A stretch of DNA of 64,000 bases from positions 1-64,000 of the forward strand of contig NZ_AHMN02000002.1 of NCBI RefSeq assembly GCF_000243695.2. Direction: 5' to 3'. The notes under the pieces are model-generated. The model was not told where the DNA came from, did no database searches, and saw nothing but the letters and a program-made list of their open reading frames with translations. Both the position numbers and the translations under genes were made by a program. Positions 21,308 through 38,640 of the stretch are shown here, in pieces; position 1 is the first letter of the stretch; each line of letters starts with the position of its first letter. This DNA is from Leptospira kirschneri serovar Cynopteri str. 3522 CT. GTDB lineage: Bacteria; Spirochaetota; Leptospiria; Leptospirales; Leptospiraceae.

Positions 21308-22808
21308 TCATTTCTTTATTTTCCAGATTCGAATCAGAATCAGAAAAATGAAAACGGAAAAAAGGCCGGAAATGATTCCTATTGAGTAAGCACTAAAAAC
21401 ACCGGAACGTTCCAGATAGGATTCCGTCGGATTTTTAGGGTTGTAATGGATCCAAACGGAGCGGTTCTCATATTTTTTTAATATTTCTTCCGCAACGGAA
21501 GAGTTGCTTGAGCTCCATATTCCTCCGATTTGAATTCGATTGCCGATGTATTCCTTATTTTCGATTCGATAGCTATATTCAATTTTAGGAATATATTGGG
21601 AGAGACGTGTTCTATCCGATATATTTTGGTGTACGCCGTTTTTGTCTTGAACGTGAACGTGTGCTCCTATAATTGTTGCTTCCGTTATCGGCCAGTTTTC
21701 GGCCAAATGATAAATGTAGACATTTTGAAATCCTAAAAAACTGATCCGCAAAGCGACTGCTAAAAAAGGAAGAAAGAAGGAAGTGAAGAGCACACTCCTT
21801 TGTTTTTGCGGTGAAATTTTTTTCGTTAAGGTTTTGTGGGAATCGATATATATGGCAAACCAAAATCCGAATATGTTCGAAAAACAAACGCCTAAAAGCA
21901 AAACAAAAAAAGGAAAGATCCCCGTTCCCTGTATTAATACGCTTTCTTCTTTTGTATCGGGATTCAAAAACACGGACACCGAATCGGAAGAATTGTAAAG
22001 ATTGAACGTATCGAATTCTTCTCCTATGTAAGGGAATTCTTTGAGATAACTGATTTTTGAGTTGGTGTATGTTTTTCCTCCCGACGCGTATTGATAAAAG
22101 ACTTTTGTGTTCGAATGTTTTGTGCTATGGTTATCGTAGATTGTCCTTATCGAAAGAATTTTCCCGTTCGTCTTTTTCCAGGTATTACTTTGTATTCCTT
22201 TGTAAATCTCATGCGCGGAAAACGAAACAAACGAAAGCGGTATAAATGTAAATATCGCAAGGAGTGTTCCAAAAAACATCTTTATCGTGGAGCCGGCGAT
22301 TTTTTCTTTTCCAAACAGAAAAAGGATCGAAGAGATTTCGACGGAAAAGAATAAAATGCTGAGTAAGAAACAGAATACGAAGAATAGGATCGGATAAATG
22401 AGATTGGAAAATTCGAATGCGTTCTCTACTACGGATTCTTTGGGGTTATCGGGATTGTAGTAGATGGAGATATTTTGATTTTTTTTTAAATTTTGAATTC
22501 TACTTTCGATTTCGTTTTCACTCAGTCCAAAACGAATCGTATCGTTTTTATAGTCAGTTCCGTTTACGATATACCCGTAGAGAAATTTTTTTTTTTGCTA
22601 TGATTTCGTCTAACTTTTCTTCTTCCGAAGGATGAGAAATAATCGTCGCAGTGGAGGGCATCCAGGAAACACTTTCCCATGATTTTTGAATTTGTTTTCC
22701 AAATGCGTAAAGACCGAGTGCGCTAAATCCTGTGAATAAGGATAGGACAAGAATGAAAATGAGAAAGATGATAATTTCGGGGATCGAGATTTTGTTTTTG
22801 CGTTTCAT
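21308..22808 (-). pseudogene. DUF3592 three-unit membrane protein, split at an A11 tract
   Basis: The ATG at 22808 begins a frame (MKRKNKISIPEIIIF, a membrane segment, then EKLDEIIAKKK) that shifts at an 11-A run (T run 22586-22596 on the plus strand) and stops at 22554. The next frame is open from the run (KFLYGYIVNG) through YYNPDNPKESVV, two membrane segments and straight into the frame at 22279-21308. Removing one A gives exactly 500 codons (499 residues). Three DUF3592-like units each end in a motif like YNPxNPxES, separated by paired membrane helices. It is called a pseudogene as written, but a homopolymer of this length could equally be an on/off switch or a sequencing error. Function unknown; integral membrane. 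Confidence 0.8.
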
Positions 22809-23021
22809 CCGTTAACCGCCGTAATTCGAAGTGGAACCCCTCGTGAATCCTAAATCGAGACTTGATTTTGTCATCGATTTTTTCCGTTGATGTGTGAACT
22901 CCCACATTCTCCGGAAATCTTTTTCGTGGAACCGGCTTTCCCGCTTCAAAAAAGAGAAGAATTTTCCTACAGACCAAAAAATAAAAGTATTCTGACGTAA
23001 AATCGGCACGAATTTACTCGC
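22809..23021. repeat. Second 49-bp direct repeat and family D motif
   Basis: Bases 22948-22996 repeat 21080-21128 exactly. Family D palindrome TGTGTGAACTCCCACA lies near 22891. The second repeat copy ends 25 bases before the start of the CBS-PAS-Fis gene and may carry its promoter. Confidence 0.65.
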
Positions 23022-24158
23022 ATGAAGATAGAAACCATTTACAAATATTTTCTACTTACACCCTCGACACATCTACCCGTTGTAGACGACTCTGGAAAAC
23101 TGATCGGCTTGTTATCTCGTAAGTTGATCCAAATGGAAATGGCTGATTTAAGTAATTCCGAAAAAGAATATGCACAAATTCCAGAATCATTTTTAGAAAC
23201 GGACATTCCAGAATCTTTCTTTCAATACTTTCAAAGACAAAAATCAATTCCGGTTTTATCTATAACAGGCGAAAAAAAAGAAGAATGGGACAAGGTGCAA
23301 TTGATGGCGGAACTAGGACAACTCGTCTCAGCCAATCGTCCAAGCCTACCTTCCACAACCGAAACTCAAAAACAAGAAAAAGAACAAAACTCCCGTTTTT
23401 GGTTTATGGAACTCATACTTCAGAACTTTCCGGACGGACTTTTAGCAACCGATTTAGAAGGAAGTTCCCTATTTTACAACGAAACCTTTGAACAAAACAT
23501 TCTACCTAAAAAGTATTTTCGGGATTCAATCCAACAAGCGGAAAGATTACTTAAGGAAATGAGTAAAAACCTTTTAGCGGATTATCTAAAAACCAACGAA
23601 CTTCGATTAGACGGAAACTCTACCTTTTCTTTACAAACCTATGTGTCCGAACTAGAATGTAACGTAAGAATTATCGTTCTCAAACAAAACTCCAAAATAG
23701 CAGGATATCTCTATCATTTCATAACGCCTAAAGCCGTATTAGGACGTCAGGACGAAAATGGACTGGAATTTCCCTCCATTCGGGACGCGTTTTTACAAAA
23801 ACTTCCACTAGAAACTATGCTTAAAGAAGTGGAAAGTTCGTTTATCTTTTATTCTTTAAAAGCAAACCAAGATAATATATCCCATACCGCTCTTCAATTA
23901 GGAGTTCCTAGAACCACACTTCAAAATAGAATCAAATTTTTAGATCTACAAAATCGTTATTCCCTTTCGAGAGAAAATCCGATTCCTCGTAAAAAGGCTT
24001 CGGCTTCTGGTTCTTCAGAAAAGTCGCCTAAAAATACGGAAAACAATAACTCTCAGACGCCTAACTCTAAAAAATCCAAAAAGAACGGGCCCAAAACAAA
24101 CTCTGCATCTAAAAAAAATTCTTCTAAAACCACTGTAAAAAAAAGAAACCGTCGTTGA
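23022..24158 (+). CDS. CBS-PAS-Fis-type regulator
   Basis: A 378-residue cytoplasmic protein. Residues about 10-50 look like half of a CBS pair (LPVVDDSGKLIGLLSRKLI). About 125-235 is PAS-like (ILQNFPDGLLATDLEGSSL, FYNETFEQ). About 265-312 is a Fis-type helix-turn-helix (SHTALQLGVPRTTLQNRIK). The last 60 residues are a Lys/Ser/Asn-rich tail similar to nucleic-acid-binding tails. It resembles the sensing and DNA-binding ends of sigma-54 activators but has no AAA+ domain, so it should bind DNA without remodelling sigma-54. It sits 148 bases before rho, in the same direction. Ligand and targets are unknown. Confidence 0.75.
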   Translation: MKIETIYKYFLLTPSTHLPVVDDSGKLIGLLSRKLIQMEMADLSNSEKEYAQIPESFLETDIPESFFQYFQRQKSIPVLSITGEKKEEWDKVQLMAELGQLVSANRPSLPSTTETQKQEKEQNSRFWFMELILQNFPDGLLATDLEGSSLFYNETFEQNILPKKYFRDSIQQAERLLKEMSKNLLADYLKTNELRLDGNSTFSLQTYVSELECNVRIIVLKQNSKIAGYLYHFITPKAVLGRQDENGLEFPSIRDAFLQKLPLETMLKEVESSFIFYSLKANQDNISHTALQLGVPRTTLQNRIKFLDLQNRYSLSRENPIPRKKASASGSSEKSPKNTENNNSQTPNSKKSKKNGPKTNSASKKNSSKTTVKKRNRR

Positions 24159-24237
24159 ATAATTTCGTTGACAACCATCCTTCTTATCCGTTATCTCATG
24201 GTTAGAGCCGATCTAACTGATCTCTTCTCCACTCTGA

Positions 24238-24268
<31 letters not shown>

Positions 24269-24306
24269 ATCCTTCTCCCTTTTTAAAAATCAAGTAGTTC
24301 TTTAAT

Positions 24307-25755
<1,449 letters not shown>

Positions 25756-25760
25756 ACGTT

Positions 25761-25979
<219 letters not shown>

Positions 25980-26037
25980 AAGTTTACAAACTCTTCTTTC
26001 TTTTTATGCCGTCTAAAAACCGAGCAGGAAAACTTTC

Positions 26038-26820
26038 ATGAGTGTAATGGACTTCACGCGGTATAAACAAATCAACGACGATCGAGTCAACTATCGTGAA
26101 ATGGAAGACGCGACCGTCGTTTCTAATTATAGAAACGTTGGTTGTGGAGACGGTTATCGAATTTATTTAAAAATTGATTCTTCAGAAACGGTCACGGACG
26201 CAAGTTATACAACAACCGGTTGCGGGTTCGGAATTGTGGCTCTTGCGATGGCAACGGAATTCGCAAAAGGAAAAACAATCGAACAACTCAAATCGATCAC
26301 TTCTACAGACATCGAATCCATGTTCGAATTTCCGGAACGTAGAAAAAACTATCCAGAATCCGCGGTCGCAGCCCTACTACAAGCGGTGCGAGATTACGAA
26401 AGCGGAGCGGGCATTCCCAAAGAAAAAAGAATCACCGCCGGAAAAGCATTAGAAATTTTGAAAGTAAAAGGTTCTCTCAAAGACGAAGACCTTTCCAGTA
26501 TTATATTAGAGAAACTTAAATTTGATGGAGTCGATTTTTCAGGCGCCAATTTAGGACACGCATTTCTACAAAACTCTTCCTTTGTAGGAGCTAACTTCTC
26601 CGGAGCCAAACTCAGAGGTTCTTTTTTAAACAACGCGGATCTTAGAAACTCAAATTTCAGAGGCGCCGATCTTCGTTGGGCAAAACTAGCAGGCGCAAAC
26701 GTAGAAGGCGCTGATTTTACGGACGCAATCTACGACATTGGAACCCGTCTTGATCAAAAACAAATTCATCTTTTTTCCGTCATGAAAAAAGAAGGTAAAG
26801 ATATTTACTTAAACAAATGA
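26038..26820 (+). CDS. NifU/IscU-like domain fused to pentapeptide repeats
   Basis: 260 residues. The N-terminal ~125 residues match the IscU/NifU Fe-S scaffold: YRNVGCGDGY (C36, D38) and TTTGCGFGIVALAMATEFAKG (C62). The third ligand Cys found before the last helix of IscU is replaced; the equivalent stretch reads RRKNYPESAVAALLQAV (Tyr105 or nearby). Residues about 150-235 are pentapeptide repeats (A/S-N/D-L/F-x-x), as in VDFSGANLGHAFLQNSSF, forming a right-handed helix. The loss of one ligand suggests that it is not a normal scaffold. The last four bases overlap the next gene (ATGA), so they are translationally coupled. AGGA lies nine bases before the start. Confidence 0.8.
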   Translation: MSVMDFTRYKQINDDRVNYREMEDATVVSNYRNVGCGDGYRIYLKIDSSETVTDASYTTTGCGFGIVALAMATEFAKGKTIEQLKSITSTDIESMFEFPERRKNYPESAVAALLQAVRDYESGAGIPKEKRITAGKALEILKVKGSLKDEDLSSIILEKLKFDGVDFSGANLGHAFLQNSSFVGANFSGAKLRGSFLNNADLRNSNFRGADLRWAKLAGANVEGADFTDAIYDIGTRLDQKQIHLFSVMKKEGKDIYLNK

Positions 26821-27005
26821 AACCGGGAGACAAGGTTAAAATCGTAAAACGCACTTTTCTACATAACGGAATTTTCGTTCATACAAATACGATCGTAGAA
26901 GTAATTTCCTTCGAGAACGAAAAATTAGTCGTTTTATTTCACGACAAAGAAGGATTTACACATAATATCGAATCTTTAACTCCTACCGACGTAGTTCCAG
27001 CTTAG
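26817..27005 (+). CDS. Small SH3-barrel-like protein coupled to the NifU fusion
   Basis: 62 residues starting inside the stop of the previous gene (ATGA overlap). The pattern GDKVKIVKRTF, then IVEVISFENEKLVVLF and an ending IESLTPTDVV has the strand order of small KOW/SH3-like barrels. No catalytic residue is visible. Translational coupling suggests that it works with the NifU-pentapeptide protein. I do not recognise the family. Confidence 0.65.
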   Translation: MKPGDKVKIVKRTFLHNGIFVHTNTIVEVISFENEKLVVLFHDKEGFTHNIESLTPTDVVPA

Positions 27006-28168
<1,163 letters not shown>

Positions 28169-28595
28169 ATGTCTAAGATAAAATTTAAAGACCCGAACGT
28201 TGCCAAAGTATTTAAAAACTATCTAAACGAAGTTCGTGAAAAATTACTTTTTTTAAGAAAACTCATTTTCGACACTGCGGATTTAACCGAAGGTGTTGGT
28301 AAGTTGGAAGAAACCTTAAAATGGGGTCAGCCTAGTTATCTAACTTCGGAAACCAAAAGTGGAAGTACAATTCGAATCGATAAAGTTCCATCTAAAGAAG
28401 ATAAATATGCGATCTATTTTCATTGTCAGACAAATTTAATCTCTACTTTTAAAGAATTTTTTCCCAAAAAGTTTGAGTTCGAAGGAAAATCGTTCCATTC
28501 AGCTAAACGTCAAAGATCCAATTCCAAATAAAGAATTGAAAGTTTGCATTTCTTTAGCGTTGACGTATCATCTAAGTAAAAAAACAAAAAAATAA
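28169..28595 (+). pseudogene. DUF1801 protein, frameshifted near the 3' end
   Basis: The first 105 codons are a normal DUF1801 (YdhG-like) domain: VREKLLFLRKLI, LEETLKWGQPSYLT, GSTIRIDK and YAIYFHCQTNLI. At AAAA 28486-28489 the frame slips: as written it reads EGKSFHSAKRQ and stops at 28531, whereas removal of one A gives EGNRSIQLNVK, then KELKVCISLALTYHLSK, the usual family ending, with a stop at 28593-28595 (141 residues). It is thus a one-base disruption of an otherwise intact gene. DUF1801 proteins have a fold linked to iron-chaperone-like and frataxin-like functions, but their role is not settled. Confidence 0.85.
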
Positions 28596-28766
28596 ACTTT
28601 ATGAAAAATGAAATATCAACACACATAACTTTCATAAAGTGAAAAGAAATCATACTTACTCAATAATAATATTGATTAGTGAAGTACACTAACTCGGAAT
28701 CATTATAATTAAAAAAACATTTTTTAAACTTTAGAAAAAACAAAACGAATCAACAGATTTCCATTT

Positions 28767-29765
<999 letters not shown>

Positions 29766-30135
29766 GTTCGGAATTTTCCTTAATTTTAAAAATTTCCGTC
29801 TCTTCCTATCGAACTCTTCTACTTTCTCAAGTAGAATTCCATTTTTTAAATTGAATTTTTACTCCAAGGTCGTTTCAAAATCTATACATGTAGGAACTAA
29901 TACAATTTCTAAAATTGTTCGAACGTCTATAAATCTCTCTAAGAGACTTAATCTGTGGGAGCTCACTTAAATCACGATTTTACGAACAAATTCTAAAAAT
30001 TGTAGGAACTCATACTATTAGAAAATTCCTTCCTTATTCTCCACGAACTCACATTAGTTTTATGATTTTTTGAACAAGTTTTAAAACAAACGAATAACGC
30101 CGTCTTACCGATACTAGATGGATTTTTCAAAAACT
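29766..30135. repeat. Non-coding stretch with family D motifs
   Basis: Family D motifs occur at about 29889 (GTAGGAACTAATACA), 29956 (TGTGGGAGCTCAC) and 30000 (GTAGGAACTCATAC). 29988-30035 closely resembles 3805-3870 and 52835-52875 (AATTGTAGGAACTCATACT followed by a run of A). No gene is seen. Confidence 0.5.
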
Positions 30136-31675
30136 CTATTTTAAATCCAATACGTTTACAGAAATTTTCTTTAAATCGACTGAGTAAAATTTGTACTGTT
30201 TATCACTTGAAAATCCTTCTACAAAAAAACGATTTAGAGATTTACGATATACTAAATTTGTCATTTGAAACGAAAACTCCGAACCGTCCGAATTTACAAA
30301 AACAATTTGAACCGGTATCGGATTATAAGAAGAATTAGAAAAAACCAAACTTAACTCTTCTTGATCCGAAGTAAACAAAGGAGTCGCCAAAATCGCATCC
30401 GAAGAAAATTCCGAAAAAGGAACACAATATTGAGGTTGTATTAAACTTTTCTGAAATAGAGGACCTTTTCCATACTTACAAATAAATGAAGGTGGGCTAG
30501 AAATATTAAACTCAGTTCTCATTTTTCGATAATCCCAGAAAGGAGTGGGATTTTTTTCTCCGGAAAACAATTTTTCATCTAAAAGTTTACCGTAATTAGA
30601 ATCCGATTCATCTGAATCGGATTCCTCCGTTTTGTTTAAAATGTTTTTTCCTAAAAAGTATTCAAATACAGGATCGGTAGTATCAGAGTTTAAAAGACTT
30701 ATAGCTTTTAACAGTCCAGAACTACTTTCAAAATTTTTAAAACACACCCTGGATAAAAGTTCTTCCGATTCATCTCCCGGAAAAAATTTTTTCGAAAGAT
30801 TAGAACAAGCTTCCTGTTTTCTTCCGGAAATCAAAAGGGTTTTTGCAGTTTCAATTTCACTTCGTTCTTTATTGGCGTAAGAACCGCTCATCCAAAAGTA
30901 TCTCGCAGAAGAATCATATTTTCCTAAATTTCTAAGAAACTTTCCGTAGAGATACAAAAGATCCGATTTTCCCTCTTCGCTTAACATTTTCAGTTTACCG
31001 CCCGAATAAATTCTTTTATAGGCGCTACCTCTCCCTGAATGAAGAGTAAAACTGATACGCAAAGCCAAAGAAGTTTCGGGAGATAAAATTTCTTTCATCT
31101 CTCCGAAAGCATGTATTTTTTCCCAACCGTCAAAATCGCCCGTTTTGATTTTTACCGCATAACAAACCTTATAAAGCGAAGAGTTCTCCTTTTTTGAAAG
31201 GATTTTAAACAGTAGTGGCATTTCGGGAATTTCGAGCGTCTGTGTTGAAGATACTTCTTCCTCGACGGATTCCTCCTTTGATTCTATCGGTTTTACTTCC
31301 TGAAAAAAAACATCCGGTTTTGGAATCGGTTTACTACAACCGGAAACAACAGAAACCAGCGCAAAGGGACTTACGTTCAAACCGTTTGCAAGTTCGGTTA
31401 CGATCGTGGTATATTTTCCTTTTTTATCCGTGATTTTCCCGGAACGAGTCATGATTAAAATAGCGGGGATGTATTTGCGATATTTCTCATAAAGGAAAAA
31501 AAGTCTAGAAGACGCCGTTTTACGTATATCCGATTTCTGAGAGGTTCGAACCAACTCTTCATATAAAGGAATCGAAAACAGTGGGTCTTCTTTTTCCATT
31601 GCATATGCTTCTTCGTAAGAAACAGAATGCAAACTATGTATAAAAATTAAGAATATAATAATATAATAATAAATT

Positions 31676-31686
<11 letters not shown>
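30136..31686 (-). CDS. Exported protein cotranscribed with PBP1
   Basis: 516 residues with a signal peptide ([21 protein letters not shown]). No known domain is evident. The start overlaps the PBP1 stop by 11 bases, so the two are translationally coupled. Residues about 25-100 have TPR-like helices ([14 protein letters not shown]); about 95-120 contains [17 protein letters not shown]; 155-300 includes [19 protein letters not shown] and more TPR-like helices ([20 protein letters not shown]); the C-terminus is beta-rich. I infer a periplasmic helper of peptidoglycan synthesis because of the coupling, not because of homology. Confidence 0.65.
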
Positions 31687-34423
<2,737 letters not shown>

Positions 34424-34459
34424 AATTGTCGGAAAATTTACGAATTCCAGACAAGCAAT

Positions 34460-35356
34460 TTAATTCTCTTTTTCTCTCCTTTCCGTAACCACTGTAAAAT
34501 CACAACCCTTTAGTATTTCGGTCGGAACTACATCACCTTCCTTCAAAGGAAACATTGAAATCGACAGAATCTTCAAACCGAACTCTCTAAGCCTATGAGG
34601 AACGCCAAATCCCTCGTCACTGTGAAAACGGCCGTTAATATGAATCACTTTTCTATTTCTCATCAAAGAAATATTCGCGATCGAATCAGCCATTCCTGTG
34701 TCCCAAAGATATTGAGCGTCTATAAATCGATTTTCCGAACCGGTTCCTGGATGTTTTTTAAGAGCATTTTTAATTTTAATCTCGTAACCTTCTTGGGAAA
34801 ACTTGCGGATCAGATATTTAGGAGGTAAAAACACAGAACGAATCCGAAACAACGCTTCGAGTCCATTAGAAGCTACTAAATTCACATATTTTCGAGGAAC
34901 ATTAGACGCAAGCACTGGAATTTTATGTTCTTTTGCAAATTTGATAAAAGGGTGATAATCTCGAATATAATTGGGCCAAAGAGTCAGAGAATTTAAATAA
35001 GCAGTTTCCGTGATCTGACCGGTCAGATATTCATCCAAAGTTTTTTGCTGATCCCTTTCCAACATTTCCAAAGATAAAATGATAGGAGTTCTTAAAGCGA
35101 TCTTTTGAAACCAATCCAGACGAATTTTATGTCCAACGACGTCATCGTGCTCCTCTCCAAATATCAAAACATCATAATTTTCTAATGTTTTAAAAATCGT
35201 TTCCGGATCTACAATTTTTCCGGTCGACCCGTTTTGGATGGACACTGGCACTGGGATCTCTTTAGTCTCCGATTTTTTATCCGAAAATATAGGATTTATA
35301 TTCCCTAACGTAATGAACATAAATACTATGAAAGTTTTTTTTAAAGTAGCACCCAC
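34460..35356 (-). CDS. ChaN-like haem/iron-associated exported protein
   Basis: The best start is GTG at 35356 because AGGAGG lies four bases upstream; the TTG at 35377 would put the ribosome site inside the gene. That gives 298 residues with a signal peptide ([20 protein letters not shown]). The body is the ChaN-like fold (PF04187): GEEHDD near the start, [36 protein letters not shown] and [16 protein letters not shown]. Relatives bind haem at the cell surface in Campylobacter and are linked to iron supply. It is upstream of the PBP gene in the same direction (36-base gap), but a shared function is not obvious. The haem role is inferred from the family. Confidence 0.8.
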   Translation of the reverse strand: MGATLKKTFIVFMFITLGNINPIFSDKKSETKEIPVPVSIQNGSTGKIVDPETIFKTLENYDVLIFGEEHDDVVGHKIRLDWFQKIALRTPIILSLEMLERDQQKTLDEYLTGQITETAYLNSLTLWPNYIRDYHPFIKFAKEHKIPVLASNVPRKYVNLVASNGLEALFRIRSVFLPPKYLIRKFSQEGYEIKIKNALKKHPGTGSENRFIDAQYLWDTGMADSIANISLMRNRKVIHINGRFHSDEGFGVPHRLREFGLKILSISMFPLKEGDVVPTEILKGCDFTVVTERREKEN

Positions 35357-35417
35357 TGAACCTCCTACTATCACCAAACAAAGACTTTACGTAGTATCAT
35401 CTTAAAATTCTCTTATT

Positions 35418-35717
35418 TTAACGTAAGAAAACCGGAGCAAATCCGGCTGCTACAAACAAGCCGAACTCAGCTATAGTCAATAAATTGTATATAAGAAACA
35501 TGATACAACATATCGTATATAGTTTCAATTTAAAACGCGATCCGTAGGAGCGATACATTGAGTTCAAGAAGCGAGACGGCTTTAGTTTAAGAAAGCGTTT
35601 TGATTTAGTTTCCAGAGCGCCCCGCGATGTATTTGAGTTCAGAAAGTGAAGCGCTTTAGTTCGAAAGAGCATGCTTAAGTCTCCTACCATCGATCGTTTT
35701 CGCGTTCATTCACGTTA
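35418..35717. repeat. Family A repeat, complete copy
   Basis: A 300-bp copy: TTAACGTAAGAAAACC at the left, then AATCCGGCT, TAAATTGTATATAAGAAAC, AACGCGATCC, AAAGCGTTTTGATTTAGTT and finally CGCGTTCATTCACGTTA. It is inverted relative to the copy at 4650. The frame at 35418-35690 lies completely inside it. Confidence 0.65.
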
Positions 35718-36045
35718 TTTTATTGTCAAACCAAAGTTCTAAATTAAATCTTTTCCAAGATAACTTATAAAAATTTAAATAAAATGGACTTTCCATAAAT
35801 TTTAAGACAATCAAATAACTTGCTTTGTAGATACAGATACTTATAAATTAAGTATCATGGATTTTAATCGCAAGGCCCTGTTTCAATACAAAATACTGGA
35901 GATCTCATTCTATAACCTTGAAATATAATTTAATCTTAAACATAAACTCAAAGATCTCATTTTAAAGTTTTCAGTAATTTAGAACTTTATAAAGATCTTA
36001 AATTTAAAAATTTTATTAAAGAAGATTTTTTCAAACTCAATGTGA
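35718..36045. other. AT-rich intergenic stretch
   Basis: I see no gene, operator or known repeat. It contains the downstream ends of two opposite transcription units (glutathione peroxidase ends at 36046) and AT-rich inverted patches only. Confidence 0.4.
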
Positions 36046-36594
36046 TCATTTTAATAGGGTTTCAATTTTTTGAACCACTGTGGAACTATCAGGTTCAACA
36101 GAAGAACGGTATCTCGCTTCTATCGTTCCGTTTTTTGATATTAGAATTTTTTCGAAATTCCATTCCACGTCTCCCGGATTCGGAGAGTTTTGAATCAGAT
36201 AAGAATACAAAGGATGAATGTCCTTTCCTTTGACGGAAATTTTAGACATCATATCAAAACTGGCTCCTTTTTGAATTCTGCAAAACGTTTCAATTTCTTG
36301 ATCAGTTCCTGGTTCTTGGCCTCCAAAATTATTAGCAGGAAATCCTACTACTGCAAACCCTTGATCCTTATATTTCTTATAAACCTTTTCGAGATGTTCG
36401 TATTGATAGGTATAACCACATTTAGAAGCTACATTCACCACCATTACTACCTTTCCCTTATATTTAGAAAGAGACACTTCGTTTCCTTTAATGTCTTTTA
36501 CTTTAAAATCATAAAAGCTTTCTTTTGCAAAAACCCCGGCTAATGGAAAAAAAATTCCTAAAGTCATAAACCAAATGAAAAACTTTGAATACAT
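36046..36594 (-). CDS. Periplasmic glutathione peroxidase-family thiol peroxidase
   Basis: 182 residues. A signal peptide ([17 protein letters not shown]) sends it to the periplasm. The thioredoxin-like peroxidase core has the active-site set: C59 in [10 protein letters not shown]93 in NNFGGQEPG, and W145/N146 in EWNFEKI. C105 in ETFCRIQKG matches the resolving Cys of thioredoxin-dependent members, so it probably reduces lipid or hydrogen peroxide with a protein thiol donor and not glutathione. It stands alone on the minus strand. In Leptospira it would add to catalase and AhpC in peroxide defence at the envelope. Confidence 0.9.
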   Translation of the reverse strand: MYSKFFIWFMTLGIFFPLAGVFAKESFYDFKVKDIKGNEVSLSKYKGKVVMVVNVASKCGYTYQYEHLEKVYKKYKDQGFAVVGFPANNFGGQEPGTDQEIETFCRIQKGASFDMMSKISVKGKDIHPLYSYLIQNSPNPGDVEWNFEKILISKNGTIEARYRSSVEPDSSTVVQKIETLLK

Positions 36595-37848
36595 AAAATC
36601 GGCTCCTTCTTTCCTAAATTTAAATCCAAACCTTTATTTACTTCAATCGTTTTTCTGAATTAGAGTTTTAGAAAGACCATCTATTCTACGTTAAATAACG
36701 TGAGCAGGGCGTAAGATTTTGTTTTATGAAACCTAATTTTTCCGCAAAAAATAAAATGTAAGAACTCCAATAAAGTTGTTAAAATGAATCTTCTTCCGTT
36801 TTTTTCATGAAAACGAATGGGGAAAATCGTTTGTAAATATGGATTTTTTCAACAACTCAATTGGCAAAAAATGAACGTTTAAAAATTTGCAAGGCACCAA
36901 AATCTGTGGGAACTCTCACAAATATAGTTTATAGTGAAATTTTTTCCTCCACAAACTATATTAAATCATTGTTCTAAAACTTTAGAGAGCATTATAAAAA
37001 TTGAATCAATAAAAGTAAATGATTCAAAAATCTGCGAACATTTACTATTCGGACACATAAAAATAAGACCAAAAGTGAATGGTCAATTTTATAAAAGATG
37101 CAAAAATTCTCAAAAATTAAGTCTGACCCAGCATCGTTGGCATTTTGAAAGAGAGGCTACATTTTAAGTTTTTAAACAAGCCCAACGTTGTATTATTTTC
37201 ATACATCCGAATAAATAAACAGACCAAAAATTAGAAATAGAATATTAAAAAATACTAAAATAACGTGAGCAGGGCGTAACGCGAAAGGGATCGATGCGTG
37301 GTCAAGTTATTGGTATTTTATGAAAATTGAATCTGATTCTGTAGTTTCACAATAACTTGACCGAAGCTGAGAGCCTGGTCCGGCTGCCTATGGCAAGCCG
37401 GATTCGCCCTGATTTTCTTGCGTCGAACTCACGTTAAAATAAAAACCAATCGGATTTGTAAATAACGTAAGTTCAAGCAGCGTAAGGAAATGAGAAAGAA
37501 CTTTCTAAAAGTATGAGTTCCTACAATTTTAAAATTTGTTTGTAAAATCGTGATTTGTAGTAATTCCTCACATCATTTTACGGACAAACTTAAATTTCGT
37601 GAGAAGTTCCCTACGACAGATTCAATTATGATAAACTTCTATTTTATAAATTCGTGGTAGTTCCCACATTTTAAGAATCGATCTGCAAAGTGCAGATTCT
37701 AACTTTTTTTTAGAATTATGGATTTTTTACACCGAACATATTGCCGAATAGAACAGGGATTCTTTTTAAAAGTCTGGAATTCCTGGCAAATTTCAAATGT
37801 ATGATAAGAATTTTGTATGAGTTCTCACAAATTTTAAAATTTAGTGGC
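36595..37848. repeat. Repeat-filled non-coding stretch
   Basis: 36690-36710 is a family A end (AACGTGAGCAGGGCGTAAG). 36770-36870 resembles a decayed MITE (AAAGTTGTTAAAATGAATC at one end, GATTTTTTCAACAACTCA at the other). 36905 and 37658 are family D motifs (TGTGGGAACTCTCACA). 37044-37185 is family B. 37261-37435 is a short complete family A copy with perfect TAACGTGAG/CTCACGTTA ends. The frame at 36934-37167 runs through the family B unit and is not credible. Confidence 0.6.
37261..37435. repeat. Family A repeat, shortest complete copy (175 bp)
   Basis: Ends TAACGTGAG and CTCACGTTA. It contains GCGAAAGGGATCGATG, GGTCAAGTTATTG, then TAACTTGACC in inverted order, and a CCGGCT/AGCCGG hairpin near 37380-37401. 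It lacks the AAAGCGTTTT modules found in the longer copies, so it shows the minimal unit. Confidence 0.7.
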
Positions 37849-38463
<615 letters not shown>

Positions 38464-38640
38464 AGGTTAACGATTATCCTCTAAAGTAGAATCATTTTCC
38501 ATTCTTTTTCTTTTCGATGGCAAAGAACGTTGTTTTTTTAGCAAATTTTTAGTTTATTTTAAAAACTTTCTACTGAAACCATAGTTTTTTTTCAACCGGT
38601 CTGAGTTCTATGATCGGAAATAACGTGAGAGTTCCTACAA
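38464..38640. other. Short spacer before the tandem array
   Basis: Upstream region of the 37849-38463 gene. A family D motif with a family A-like head (AACGTGAGAGTTCCTACAA) at 38622-38640 forms the immediate entry to the tandem array. Confidence 0.4.

Noticed and set aside
35418..35690. 90-codon minus-strand frame
   Set aside because: It coincides with a complete family A repeat copy.
36934..37167. 77-codon plus-strand frame
   Set aside because: It runs through the family B repeat, has no ribosome site and resembles nothing.
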